A stretch of 64,000 nt of DNA from Actinoplanes campanulatus (GTDB lineage: Bacteria > Actinomycetota > Actinomycetes > Mycobacteriales > Micromonosporaceae): NCBI RefSeq assembly GCF_014647795.1, contig NZ_BMPW01000030.1, forward strand, positions 36,114-100,113, in the 5' to 3' direction. Position numbers and translations under genes: made by a program. This document shows, piece by piece, positions 52,626-61,280 of the stretch (positions within the stretch are counted from its first letter, which is position 1; each line of letters begins with the position of its first letter). The notes below the pieces were generated by a model. The model saw only the letters and a program-made list of their open reading frames with translations, ran no database searches and was not told the origin of the DNA.

Positions 52626-54053
52626 ATGGCGAACGCGACCCTTGACGAGGTGTACGAGCGGCTGTGCGACACCGGGCCGGAGTTCGACGGCTGGCTGTCC
52701 AACCACGCGCCGATGGCGGCCGAGGCCCTCATCCACCACGGCCACGCCGACCGGGTGCACCGCTGGCTCGACGACTACCGCCGCAACCTGGAGCCTCGCC
52801 CGCGCGGCATCAGCCCGATCGTCGCCGACGAGTGGCGGGACGCGCTCGGCGATCCCACCCGCACCGGCGACTGGCTGAACTTCTTCGAACGCGAGATCAC
52901 CATGGACCCGTGGCCCGACGTACTGGCCCGCTGGTGGCCGCGGCTGTTGCCGGGCATCGCCGCGGGCGCCACCCACGGCGTGATCCGGGTGGGCCACGCG
53001 GTCCGCGCCCTCCTCACCCCAGCCCTCCCTACCCCAGCCGCCCTCACCCAAGCCTCCCTCACCCCAGCCTCCCTCACCCCAGCCGTCCTTACCCCGCCGG
53101 ACCCGGCACTCCCCTCCGATCTCCCCGGCCCCGCTCCGTCTGCTCTCCCCCGGAGTTCCTCAGGGGTCGCTTCCGATGCAGCCTCGCCCTACTCGCCGTC
53201 TTCCTCCGCGGCCGCTTCCTCGCTCGCCGCATTCCGCCCGCCTGCGGGCCGTGTCGCCGAACTGGGGCAGGCACTGGCCTACTGGGCCGCCCGTTGGCAA
53301 CCGATGGCCCTGCCCGGTTCGGGCCCATACCGGACGACCGACCCACGCGCCGCCCTGGACGCGGTCCCGCGCGTGCCGGACCAGCGCTTCGGGATCCGCT
53401 CCCGGCTGGCCCAGCTCGCCGATCTCCCGGCCTGGCCCGACGTCCCCACCGGCCGAGAGAAGCGGATCCCCGCCGGCCCTTCTGCGGCATCGTCCGGCTC
53501 TCGCACCGGCCCTTCTGCGGCATCGTCCGGGTTACCCACCGGCCCTTCTCCGGCACCGTCCGGCTCTCCTGCCGTGCCGTTCCTGAACGGCCGCGACTCG
53601 GTGCCCGCCGAGCCGCTGGCCGTCGGCGAGATTCCGTCGGCGGCGCGGCTTCTCGCCGTCGACGAGAACACCGTGCACGACCGGATTCTCGCCATCATCG
53701 AAGCAGCGGTCGTCCGGCAGGCGGGTTACGGCTACGCCAACCCGGTCATGCTGGTGCACGCCGCCACCGCCCCGACCGCGGTGCTGCGCACCCTGCCCGC
53801 TCTGCCGGGCGCGCTGCACCTGCCGAGCCTCGCCGCCGCATGGGCCGCGACCGCCGCGGTCACCTCGGCGTACGCCCCGGAGCAGCCGAGACCGGTGACG
53901 CCGCGCCCCGGCATCAGGCCGGAAGACCTGATGGCATACGCCGCCGACAACGGCGACGCCCACGCCATCAAACTCGCCGACGCGACCATCGAGGCGGGCG
54001 ACGCCGAGACACTCGCCTACGCCTACCGGGCCCTGGAACGCTTCGCCCCGTGA
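52626..54053 (+). CDS. Questin oxidase-like family protein with repeat insertions
   Basis: A 475-residue protein. Its start (LDEVYERLCDTGPEFDG, NHAPMAAEALIHHGHADRVHRWLDDYRRNL) and ARWWPRLLPGIAAGATHGVIRVGHAVRALL match the questin oxidase-like family (PF14027 type), as does the end (NPVMLVHAATAPTAVLRTLPAL). These are Baeyer-Villiger-type oxidases in fungi; bacterial members are uncharacterised. Two Ala/Pro/Ser-rich insertions (about residues 130-200 and 280-320) made of 15- and 33-base repeats interrupt the domain. Divergent from rtcB, with the ATG about 50 bases from the RtcB start. Confidence 0.8.
   Translation: MANATLDEVYERLCDTGPEFDGWLSNHAPMAAEALIHHGHADRVHRWLDDYRRNLEPRPRGISPIVADEWRDALGDPTRTGDWLNFFEREITMDPWPDVLARWWPRLLPGIAAGATHGVIRVGHAVRALLTPALPTPAALTQASLTPASLTPAVLTPPDPALPSDLPGPAPSALPRSSSGVASDAASPYSPSSSAAASSLAAFRPPAGRVAELGQALAYWAARWQPMALPGSGPYRTTDPRAALDAVPRVPDQRFGIRSRLAQLADLPAWPDVPTGREKRIPAGPSAASSGSRTGPSAASSGLPTGPSPAPSGSPAVPFLNGRDSVPAEPLAVGEIPSAARLLAVDENTVHDRILAIIEAAVVRQAGYGYANPVMLVHAATAPTAVLRTLPALPGALHLPSLAAAWAATAAVTSAYAPEQPRPVTPRPGIRPEDLMAYAADNGDAHAIKLADATIEAGDAETLAYAYRALERFAP
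53013..53101 (+). repeat. 15-base in-frame minisatellite
   Basis: Five to six units of the type CTCACCCCAGCCTCC, encoding repeats of LTPAS/LTPAV, inside the questin oxidase-like gene. Units are 70-100 percent alike. Confidence 0.85.
53475..53573 (+). repeat. 33-base in-frame tandem repeat, 3 units
   Basis: Units start at 53475, 53508 and 53541, each GGCCCTTCTGCGGCATCGTC-like, encoding GPSAASSGSRT, GPSAASSGLPT and GPSPAPSGSPA. A second insertion in the same gene. Confidence 0.88.
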
Positions 54054-54200
54054 GCGGCCACCTCGATCCCCGCCGTGATGGCCTTCCGCGTGTTGCGCCC
54101 GTCCGGGCGGCCGGGTTCTGAAGCGCCCCGTGAGCGGTTACCTCGATCGCTGCCGTGGAGGGATCCTGCGTCGTGCCCGCCCGGGCGGGTGACCATCACG
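54044..54200. repeat. 80-base duplication of a gene end
   Basis: CGCCCCGTGAGCGG at 54044 (containing the stop of the questin oxidase-like gene) recurs at 54124, with the next 20 bases also alike, so the gene's last codons and stop are copied into the intergenic space. Nothing else is seen in this gap. Confidence 0.7.
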
Positions 54201-54208
54201 TCTGCCGT

Positions 54209-55405
54209 TCACGCGGTGAGCCACCACGGGCTCGTGTAGGCGACTCCCCAGTCGTTGCACGGGTGCCCGGACGGACCGGGGGATGCGTTGGCCTGCGACG
54301 GATCGGCGATCCGCAGCACCACCCAACTACCGTCCGCGGCATCCAGCGGCACGGTGAACTCGGTGACCCGCCCCGCCTCCGTCTCGACGACGTCGGCCAC
54401 CTCGGGCGCGCGCGATCCCGGCCGCAACACCTGGAGGTGCAGCGGCTTACCCACCCACTCCGGACCGCGGTCGAGATCGACCACGAACCGCACGTCACCC
54501 TTGGCGAAGGGCAGACTTCCACCCATCCGTACGCCCGAAGCCGTCGCGTCCACCCGAAGACCACTGACCCGGGTCGCGAAGAACCGGCGCTCGCGCATCG
54601 CGGCGAGCACCCCGTTGCGGGTGTTCTCCACCGCCCACACGCCGGTACGGCCCTTGCCCTCCGGATAGCCCCATTCGGTGCCGTGTTCATCGGTTACTCC
54701 GGTCAGCCCGGTCCGCCAGCCCGCGTTCAGGCAGGCGTTCAGCGGTGAGCTCTGCCCACTCGACCAGCCGTCGAACAGATAGTCGTCACCCCGGTTGAAC
54801 ATCTCCAGGCCGACCATCTGCTCGCGCAGCGCCGCGTTGTAGGCGAAGTCGTTGAACCGCAGGATCTCGCGACCCGGATGGTTGAATCCGCTGATGCCGC
54901 CGGTCCTGCTGATCCAGTCGTAGAGCCGGGCCATCCCGGGCGAGCCACCCAGGTCGGTGAACGCGCCCGTGTACCAGACGTTGACGTGCCCGAGCAGCGG
55001 ATGCGACCACTCGAAGCCCCGCAGCGCCGTATAGATCCCGGGATTGTCGGCGGCGTCGGCGAGCTGCCCCGTCCGCGTCCACTCGGACCGCGACAGGCCG
55101 TTGATGGACAACAGGGTGGCGTGGTCGGTGAGGGCCGCTACGTCCAGCCCAGCGGATCGCATCGATTCGTACGCCTTCGCCGGATCGCCGTCGCCATCCG
55201 ACATGAGGGTGTGGTTGTGCAGGTCGGCGTGGAACAGGGTGGTGCCCTGGCTGATCGCCGAGGCCCGGGCGGCGCCGGTGGCCCGGATCGGGGCGGCGCT
55301 CGTGGCGACGCCCGTGGTGGTGGCTTCTGCGGAGCCGGGGGTGCTGGCCAGCATCAGGAGTGCGCCGCTGCCGACCAGCAGCGACCTCCGGGACAGTTCG
55401 GTCAT
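54209..55405 (-). CDS. Exported CehA/McbA-like PHP-domain metallohydrolase
   Basis: A 398-residue protein with a Tat-type signal (SRRSLLVGSGALLML). The PHP domain has the metal motif FHADLHNHTLMSDGDGDP, then AALTDHATLL, GFEWSHPLLGHVNVW, GFNHPGRE and GVTDEHGTEWG, supplying the expected His/Asp/Glu ligands. CehA/McbA relatives hydrolyse phosphoesters or carbamates. The last about 130 residues form a beta domain. The enzyme probably folds with metal in the cytoplasm before Tat export. Single-gene unit. Confidence 0.85.
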   Translation of the reverse strand: MTELSRRSLLVGSGALLMLASTPGSAEATTTGVATSAAPIRATGAARASAISQGTTLFHADLHNHTLMSDGDGDPAKAYESMRSAGLDVAALTDHATLLSINGLSRSEWTRTGQLADAADNPGIYTALRGFEWSHPLLGHVNVWYTGAFTDLGGSPGMARLYDWISRTGGISGFNHPGREILRFNDFAYNAALREQMVGLEMFNRGDDYLFDGWSSGQSSPLNACLNAGWRTGLTGVTDEHGTEWGYPEGKGRTGVWAVENTRNGVLAAMRERRFFATRVSGLRVDATASGVRMGGSLPFAKGDVRFVVDLDRGPEWVGKPLHLQVLRPGSRAPEVADVVETEAGRVTEFTVPLDAADGSWVVLRIADPSQANASPGPSGHPCNDWGVAYTSPWWLTA

Positions 55406-55468
55406 GAATCTCAGCCAAGCTCACCACCCTCAACAAAGTGAAGTCCGTTGATGTCCACATGGTGAACG

Positions 55469-57544
55469 TCAGCCCGTGTAAACGAGCGCCGAGTAGTGCA
55501 GCGCGGCGGCGACGTGGATCAGGCCAGCGGTCATGGCGGCCGCGAAGCCGGCTGCCAGCACGGCGGGAGGCCATGCTCGTGTCGTTGAGCGGCGGGCCCG
55601 CGTGGGCAGCAATGGCAGGAGCAGAGCGACCACGGCGATGCCGGTGGCCAGGACCGCGAGGGGGTACACCACCACGTGGACGGCCCGGTCTACGGGAAAC
55701 GCCCACTCGCCGAACCGATGGAGGTAGAACGCCGCCGAGACGGCGACAGTGGCGATCAGAGATGCGTACAGGGTCGCGGCGAAGTCCTCGGCGCGGGCCA
55801 GCACCAGGACCGCGAGGACGACGGCGAGGCCGGCCGCCGCTGCCGACCACATGTCGATCCAGGCGTCCGCGTTCGGCTCTTCCGGCACCACGGCTCGTGG
55901 AGCCAGCAGGCGCACGATGGTAGCGGAGGCTGCCGCGGCCACTGCCGAGGACAGCAGCGGCCTTCGCTGATGAGGCATCCGCCACGCGAAGATCGCGCCG
56001 GCAGCGAGCGCGGCGGCCAGGAACGGCGCCCACGGCGCGGTGGTCGCGATCAGCAGAAACTTTCCGGGACCGTGCTGGACGAAGGTGATCGATCCGCCGC
56101 TGCCCAACCAGTAGGCGAGCCCGAACAGGACGGTGTTGACCAGCACAGGTGTCAGGAGCTCCGCTCGCCGCCGGTCTCCGGCCCACCGGTGAGCCAAACT
56201 GACACTGATCGCCGTGGCGGACGCGACCGCGAGCGGCACGGTCAGCAGACTCCACCAGTTGATGTACGACCCCGCTGCGCCGTTGGCGCCCGTCTGGCTC
56301 ACGCCGGTGAGCATGCCGATCGGTGCCCCCGCGAGCATGGCGAGCACCGGGCGCTGGCGGCGCCACCCCATCACGGGATGGCGATGGGCCTGGCGCCACC
56401 AGGACACTCCGCAGGTGGCCGTGATCAGCAACCCGGCGAGCCCGGCGTCGATCATGTTGATCCAGCCGCCGATCGGCGTCCCGACCAATCCGGGGTTCGT
56501 CACCTGGTAGGAGGTCACCAGGACGGTCGTCGCGAGAATCCCGGCGATCATTTCATCGGGCCAGCCGTACGGCGCCGCGCCGTCCGTCCGGTCGATGAAG
56601 CGCCTGCGCCTGGCGTGTGAGGGATGTGCGGCCGAGATCCGCTCGCGAAACGGCACCGGCTCGTCCGGGGCTCGGCTGAGCAGAGCGGCGAGGCCGGCAC
56701 GGCCGCCGGCCGCGGCGGTGAGGGCATCCGCCTCGTGTTCGCGGGCCCGGTTGATCCGGGCCGCGAGCACCCAGGCGGCCAACAGCAGCATTATGGTCCG
56801 CGCGGTGTACCCGACCCACATCCACAGCGCCTGCCAGTCCAGTGGCGACATCTCGCGAATGGTCACCAGCCAGAGGACGACCTGGGGCAACGGCAGGACG
56901 GCCACCATCGGCAGAGCCCAGCGCATGCCCCGGGTCAGCCAGACCAGCCGGACATCGCCCGCGGCAACGTGCGCGGCCTCGTGCCCGAGGAGCGCGGCGA
57001 CCTCGGCGTCGGATCTTCGGCGTGCGCCCGCCGGCATGATCACCTCGGGCGTCCGGCCACGCTTGATGGTGAACGCCTCGAGCAGATCGCCCGGGCCCAA
57101 CCACACCCGCGGGGGCGCCGTGAGGAAGAAGGCGGGCGCTATCCGGGCCATCGTCTCCGGCCATCGAGGCGGCGGCGGCCGCAGCTCACCGAGGCGCCGC
57201 AGGTAGACCCGGGGAAGCACCAGGGCCAGACCGAGAGCGAGAGCCAGAACCGCCGCCCCGCCGGTCAGTGCTGCCACCGCCCGCGGACGCTCCAGAGGTG
57301 CGGTACAGGCGACGAAACGCTGTTGCTGAGCGAAGAGCTCCGTGTCGGTCAGCGGGCGCGGGTCCAAGCCGGCGAGACACTCATGGACGCCGGCCTGCCA
57401 GGTGACGCCGAAGAACTCGAAGAAGACGAGGATGCCGGCATAGGTGCCGGTGGCGACCAGAACGGTCATGAGCAGTACGTACTGGCCGCCGGTGGGCGAC
57501 GGGACGCGGGCGTGTGAACGCGGGGCCGGTGCCGCTTCGGTCAT
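55469..57544 (-). CDS. Multi-pass M48-type zinc metalloprotease
   Basis: A 691-residue membrane protein: an N-terminal helix, a second near 95, then a cytoplasmic metalloprotease domain with zinc motif LLGHEAAHVAAGD (near 187). The downstream acidic ligand is in AREHEADAL (third ligand region). A long C-terminal half has about ten further hydrophobic helices. M48 enzymes (HtpX, CAAX protease) cut membrane proteins; the large extra membrane domain is unusual. Start ATG at 57544 overlaps the stop of the 144-residue gene upstream (ATGA), so the two are coupled. Confidence 0.82.
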   Translation of the reverse strand: MTEAAPAPRSHARVPSPTGGQYVLLMTVLVATGTYAGILVFFEFFGVTWQAGVHECLAGLDPRPLTDTELFAQQQRFVACTAPLERPRAVAALTGGAAVLALALGLALVLPRVYLRRLGELRPPPPRWPETMARIAPAFFLTAPPRVWLGPGDLLEAFTIKRGRTPEVIMPAGARRRSDAEVAALLGHEAAHVAAGDVRLVWLTRGMRWALPMVAVLPLPQVVLWLVTIREMSPLDWQALWMWVGYTARTIMLLLAAWVLAARINRAREHEADALTAAAGGRAGLAALLSRAPDEPVPFRERISAAHPSHARRRRFIDRTDGAAPYGWPDEMIAGILATTVLVTSYQVTNPGLVGTPIGGWINMIDAGLAGLLITATCGVSWWRQAHRHPVMGWRRQRPVLAMLAGAPIGMLTGVSQTGANGAAGSYINWWSLLTVPLAVASATAISVSLAHRWAGDRRRAELLTPVLVNTVLFGLAYWLGSGGSITFVQHGPGKFLLIATTAPWAPFLAAALAAGAIFAWRMPHQRRPLLSSAVAAAASATIVRLLAPRAVVPEEPNADAWIDMWSAAAAGLAVVLAVLVLARAEDFAATLYASLIATVAVSAAFYLHRFGEWAFPVDRAVHVVVYPLAVLATGIAVVALLLPLLPTRARRSTTRAWPPAVLAAGFAAAMTAGLIHVAAALHYSALVYTG

Positions 57545-57975
57545 CGACCGGTCGAGCGCATCCGAAGGGCGCCGATCACCCCGTGTGCGACCCGTTGTGC
57601 CTCCTCCGGACTGACCCTCCCCTCCAGGCTGAGCAGGACCGACTCGAACACCTCCCGCTCCTGCTCGGGCGTCATCGGCCCCGCTCCCGATCCCGGCCGG
57701 TCGCGCAAATCGGCGAGCAGCGCCCTGGTGCGGTCGGTCAGGGCATCGGTGGCCCGCTCCGCGATCCGGCCCGATGCGATCCCGAACAGGCCGGCCAGCA
57801 CCGGAATCACGTAGTCCGCCAACGGCAGCAGCTCCACACCCATCCCGACCGGCGGTTTCGGCCTCCGGCGGGCGCTGCCGCGGAAGCGGCGCAGCGCGGC
57901 CTCGACCTCGTCCACCTCGTCGGGATAGGACAGCTGCAGGGTCTGCCGGCCGACCTCGCTGAGCACGGTGTCCAC
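57541..57975 (-). CDS. Small unknown partner of the M48 protease
   Basis: 144 residues, no signal peptide. A short N-terminal region is followed by a hydrophobic segment (PLADYVIPVLAGLFGIASG, around 51-69) and a charged helical C-terminus (MTPEQEREVFESVLLSLEGR). Translationally coupled to the protease. It may regulate or be a substrate of it; I do not recognise the family. Confidence 0.65.
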   Translation of the reverse strand: MDTVLSEVGRQTLQLSYPDEVDEVEAALRRFRGSARRRPKPPVGMGVELLPLADYVIPVLAGLFGIASGRIAERATDALTDRTRALLADLRDRPGSGAGPMTPEQEREVFESVLLSLEGRVSPEEAQRVAHGVIGALRMRSTGR

Positions 57976-58085
57976 TGGGCGTTCTTCCTCTCGCTGGACC
58001 GGGCGCCAAGCGTAGAGAGCCGTACCGGTACGAAATCGGCATCCTTGTCAGCTTCCGTGAGCATTCCCGCCGCTGTTGTTCACCC

Positions 58086-59006
58086 TCACGGGATCAGGAC
58101 GAGCTTGCCGAGAGTGTGGCGGCGCTCCAGGTGCCGGTAGGCGTCGACGACCCGATCCAGCGGGTAGGCCGCCTCCACCGGAATGTCCAGGCCACCCCGG
58201 GCGTGCCGGGCGGCCAGGTCGGCGAGCACCTCGGGAACGGACACGTGGTTGCTGCCCCGCGCGTGGACGCCGTGCTCCCGGGCGGCCGCGAAATCGGCCA
58301 GCGTGTTGATCCGCTCCGGGCGCACACCTAGGGACAGGGCCAGCTCGACGTAGGGCGCGCCGAACGCATCGATGAACGCGTCGACCCGACCGCCGGAGGT
58401 CTCCTTGATCCGCTGCTCGACGCCGTCGCCGTACGCGACCGGGACGATGCCGTGGTCGCGCAGCCAGTCGTGGTGTGCCGGCCCGGCCAGGCCGATCACG
58501 GTCGCGCCGGTGAACCGGGCCAGTTGGGTCGCGAGGGAGCCGACGCCGCCGGCCGCCCCCGCCACCACGACGGTGTCACCGGAAGCCGGGGCCACGGCGT
58601 GGACCGCGGCGTACGCGGCGGCGCCCGCGGTGGGCAGAGCGCCCGCCACCTCCCACCCGACCCCGGCCGGCCGGGCGGCGAGCTGGGCGGCCGGCACGAT
58701 CACGTGTTCAGCATGCGTGCCGGGAACGGAGGTGAGGCCGATCACCTCGTCGCCGGCGGCGAAGCCGGTGACCCCGGCCCCGACGAACCTGACGACACCG
58801 GCCACGTCCCTGCCCTGCCGGGCCGGGAAGGTGGTCGGATAGACCGCCTCGAGAAACCCGCCGCGGATGGCGGACTCGACCGGGTTCAGGCCCGCGGCAC
58901 GGACCTCCACCAGCACTTCGCCCTCGCCGGGATCGCCCGGCTCGGCGGTGATCACCTCCAGGACGTCGATTCCGCCGAACCGGGTGAAGCTGACAAATCG
59001 TGACAT
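58086..59006 (-). CDS. Zinc-independent quinone oxidoreductase (MDR superfamily)
   Basis: A 306-residue medium-chain dehydrogenase: N-terminal GroES-like domain (GLNPVESAIRGGF, GRDVAGVVRFVG), nucleotide-binding AGAAGGVGSLATQLAR (NADPH type) and a C-terminal LGKLVLIP end. No zinc-ligand cysteines. It reduces quinones or reactive enones. It is divergent from an XRE/MmyB-like regulator that probably controls it. Confidence 0.9.
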   Translation of the reverse strand: MSRFVSFTRFGGIDVLEVITAEPGDPGEGEVLVEVRAAGLNPVESAIRGGFLEAVYPTTFPARQGRDVAGVVRFVGAGVTGFAAGDEVIGLTSVPGTHAEHVIVPAAQLAARPAGVGWEVAGALPTAGAAAYAAVHAVAPASGDTVVVAGAAGGVGSLATQLARFTGATVIGLAGPAHHDWLRDHGIVPVAYGDGVEQRIKETSGGRVDAFIDAFGAPYVELALSLGVRPERINTLADFAAAREHGVHARGSNHVSVPEVLADLAARHARGGLDIPVEAAYPLDRVVDAYRHLERRHTLGKLVLIP

Positions 59007-59082
59007 CTGGCCGCTCCTTCGTGTGGATGTCGGGGACGGCTCGACTCTGGCAGCGTGCGGGCAGGCTTAGAATCGGATCGCC

Positions 59083-59093
59083 CTGCCTAGGAC
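59083..59093. promoter_or_regulatory. CTGCCTAGGAC motif between MDR and its regulator
   Basis: This element shares CTGCCTAGG with the palindrome at 61225-61236, which has the same position relative to the paralogous regulator. It is a candidate operator for the XRE/MmyB-like protein. Confidence 0.45.
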
Positions 59094-59139
59094 CAGCGAT
59101 CCATGGCTATGGCTGGGGCCGCGCGGGATGATTGCCGGC

Positions 59140-60057
59140 ATGGATCGCCGTGAACTCGCTGACTTCCTTCGCCGTAGCAGGGAGCGGCTCAAACCCTCCG
59201 ATGTGGGCCTGACCGACGACGGCCGCCGGCGCACGCCAGGGCTGCGCCGCGAGGAGGTGGCGATGCTCGCCGCGATGTCCGCCGACTACTACATGCGCCT
59301 CGAACAGGCACGCGGCCCACAGCCGTCGACGCAGGTGCTGGCCCCGCTGTCCCGCGCGTTGCGGTTGTCCGAGGACGAGCGTGACCACCTCTACCTGCTC
59401 GCCGGTCACCGCCCACCCGCCGGGCGGCAGGCGGGTGATCGCGTCCGGCCCGGTCTGCTGTTCCTGCTCGACCGGCTCGTCGACACCCCGGCGCAGATCC
59501 TCACCGACATCGGCGACCTGCTGGAGCAGAACAGCCTGGCCGAGGCGCTGTTCGGAGGTGTCTGCCCGACCCGGCAGGAGGACCGCAACATCGTCTGGCG
59601 GTGGTTCACCGACCCCGCCCACCGGGAGGAGTACCCTCCGGAGGACCGCGACCACTGGAGCCGGGTGCACGCCGCCGATCTGCGCGCGGCCGCGGCCCGT
59701 CGTGGCGATGATCCGGTGGTGTCCGACCTGGTGCGGCGGTTGCGGCAGGTCAGCACCGAGTTCGACGAGCTGTGGCGGCGGCACGAGGTCGGGGTGCGGC
59801 GCACCGGCCGGCTGCGGCTGAAACATCCGAGCGTCGGGATGATCGACCTCGAGTGCGAGCAGTTGCTGTCCCCGGCGGAGGACCAGCACCTGATGCTCTA
59901 CACCGCCCAGCCGGGTAGCCGTAACTTCGAGCAGCTGCGCCTGCTTCGCGTGCTCGGCGGTGAGCGCTTCGTTCGAGCTGCCGGCCCGGACCAGCCCGGC
60001 GGGAGCGTCGCGGCCGTGCATGGCCAGGCGGTCGCGTGGCTCGGCGGGATGGGGTAG
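59140..60057 (+). CDS. XRE/MmyB-like transcriptional regulator
   Basis: A 305-residue protein: HTH at about residues 20-50 (DDGRRRTPGLRREEVAMLAAMSADYYMRLEQARG) and a C-terminal MmyB-like ligand-binding domain (RPGLLFLLDRLVDTPAQILTD, NIVWRWFTDPAHR, HPSVGMIDLECEQLL). Related proteins control oxidoreductase genes in response to unknown fatty or aromatic ligands. ATG at 59140 is chosen; one at 59128 is also in frame. Divergent from the quinone oxidoreductase. Confidence 0.88.
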   Translation: MDRRELADFLRRSRERLKPSDVGLTDDGRRRTPGLRREEVAMLAAMSADYYMRLEQARGPQPSTQVLAPLSRALRLSEDERDHLYLLAGHRPPAGRQAGDRVRPGLLFLLDRLVDTPAQILTDIGDLLEQNSLAEALFGGVCPTRQEDRNIVWRWFTDPAHREEYPPEDRDHWSRVHAADLRAAAARRGDDPVVSDLVRRLRQVSTEFDELWRRHEVGVRRTGRLRLKHPSVGMIDLECEQLLSPAEDQHLMLYTAQPGSRNFEQLRLLRVLGGERFVRAAGPDQPGGSVAAVHGQAVAWLGGMG

Positions 60058-60122
60058 CCGTGCCCACGGACGGCGGCCGCCGACCGCGGGCCGGCCGCGG
60101 TCAGGGTGGGCTGGTCGCGGGG

Positions 60123-61178
60123 TCAGGGCCGGCTGGGGCCGGAGCCCGCCCCGGCTGTGACGATCGCGGCCGCCACCTCGTCCAGGTCGGCGTCGGTCAG
60201 GGTGAGACCCGCAGCGGGGAACCATCCGGCGATCTGCGCCGGGCGCCGGGCGCCGACGATCGCGCCGGTCACCCCGGGCCAGGCCAGCGTCCAGGCGACG
60301 GCCGCCGCCGCCACCGGCACGCCGTGCCGGGCGGCCACCCGCCGCAGGGCCTCGACCACCAGCAGGTTGCGGTCCAGGCGTGCGGTGAAGTCGGGATGCC
60401 CGCGCCGCCAGTCGTTCTCCGGCAGCGCCGTCACCCGCGCCGCGTCGAAGGCGCCGGTCAGGAGACCGGAGTACATCGGTTGGTAGACGATGACCCCGGT
60501 GCCGTGGCCGGCCGCCCAGGTGATCTCGTCGGCCGATTGCCGGGCCAACGCCGAGAAGGGCGGCTGGATCGCGTCGACGTGCGCCACCTTCTCGGCCCGG
60601 TGCAGGTCGTCGACGCCGTGGTTGGAGAGGCCGATGGCCCGGACCTTGCCCTCCTGCCGGAGGTCGGCCATGGTCTGCCAGTAATCCTCCAGCGGGGTGG
60701 CATCCACCGGCTCGGAGCCGGGATCGTCGCCGAAGGCCAGCAGCCGGCCGTCGCCGGGCCAGTGCACCTGGTAGAGGTCGATGTGGTCGACGCCGAGCCG
60801 GAGCAGGGAATCCTCCAGCTCACGGCGCACACTCGCGGCGGTCATCAGCTTGCGCGGGGGCATGTGGCGCTGCCGCGGATCGTCCCAGACCAGGCCGGCC
60901 TTGGTGAACAGATAGGGACGATCGTTCTCCGGAAGGCCGGCCACGGCCCGGCCGACGACCCGCTCGGAGTGGCCCAGCCCATAGGCGGCCGCGGTGTCGA
61001 TCCAGTTCACCCCGGACTCGACGGCCCGGTGGATGGTGGCGATCGAGTCGGCGTCGTCCTGCGGGCCCCAGGCGTACTCCCAGTCGCTGCCGCCCATCAC
61101 CCAGGCCCCGAGGCCGGTGGCGGACAACTCCATCCCCGTGGCGCCGAGCGGACGGGTGGGCACAGTGGAATCGGTCAT
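60123..61178 (-). CDS. Aldo/keto reductase
   Basis: A 351-residue TIM-barrel NADPH-dependent reductase. The catalytic tetrad region is visible: NWIDTAAAYGLGHSERVVG (Asp, Tyr), LFTKAGLVW (Lys) and HIDLYQVHWPG (His), plus IGLSNHGVDDL. The C-terminal cofactor region includes TGAIVGARRPAQI. It reduces aldehydes or ketones of unknown identity. The ATG at 61178 is chosen because upstream sequence overlaps the regulator's control region. Divergent from the second XRE/MmyB-like regulator. Confidence 0.9.
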   Translation of the reverse strand: MTDSTVPTRPLGATGMELSATGLGAWVMGGSDWEYAWGPQDDADSIATIHRAVESGVNWIDTAAAYGLGHSERVVGRAVAGLPENDRPYLFTKAGLVWDDPRQRHMPPRKLMTAASVRRELEDSLLRLGVDHIDLYQVHWPGDGRLLAFGDDPGSEPVDATPLEDYWQTMADLRQEGKVRAIGLSNHGVDDLHRAEKVAHVDAIQPPFSALARQSADEITWAAGHGTGVIVYQPMYSGLLTGAFDAARVTALPENDWRRGHPDFTARLDRNLLVVEALRRVAARHGVPVAAAAVAWTLAWPGVTGAIVGARRPAQIAGWFPAAGLTLTDADLDEVAAAIVTAGAGSGPSRP

Positions 61179-61225
61179 GCCGGTAACCCTCGCCCAGACC
61201 CAGGGGCGCAGCCAGGAGCGTGCGC

Positions 61226-61235
61226 TGCCTAGGCA
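61226..61235. promoter_or_regulatory. TGCCTAGGCA palindrome between aldo/keto reductase and its regulator
   Basis: A perfect 10-base palindrome in the 102-base divergent promoter region. It matches the motif at 59.08 kb in front of the paralogous regulator, so it is a candidate operator. Confidence 0.5.
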
Positions 61236-61280
61236 CGGCATGACCAGGCAACGCCCGCGCCCGCACGGAATACTGGCGAC

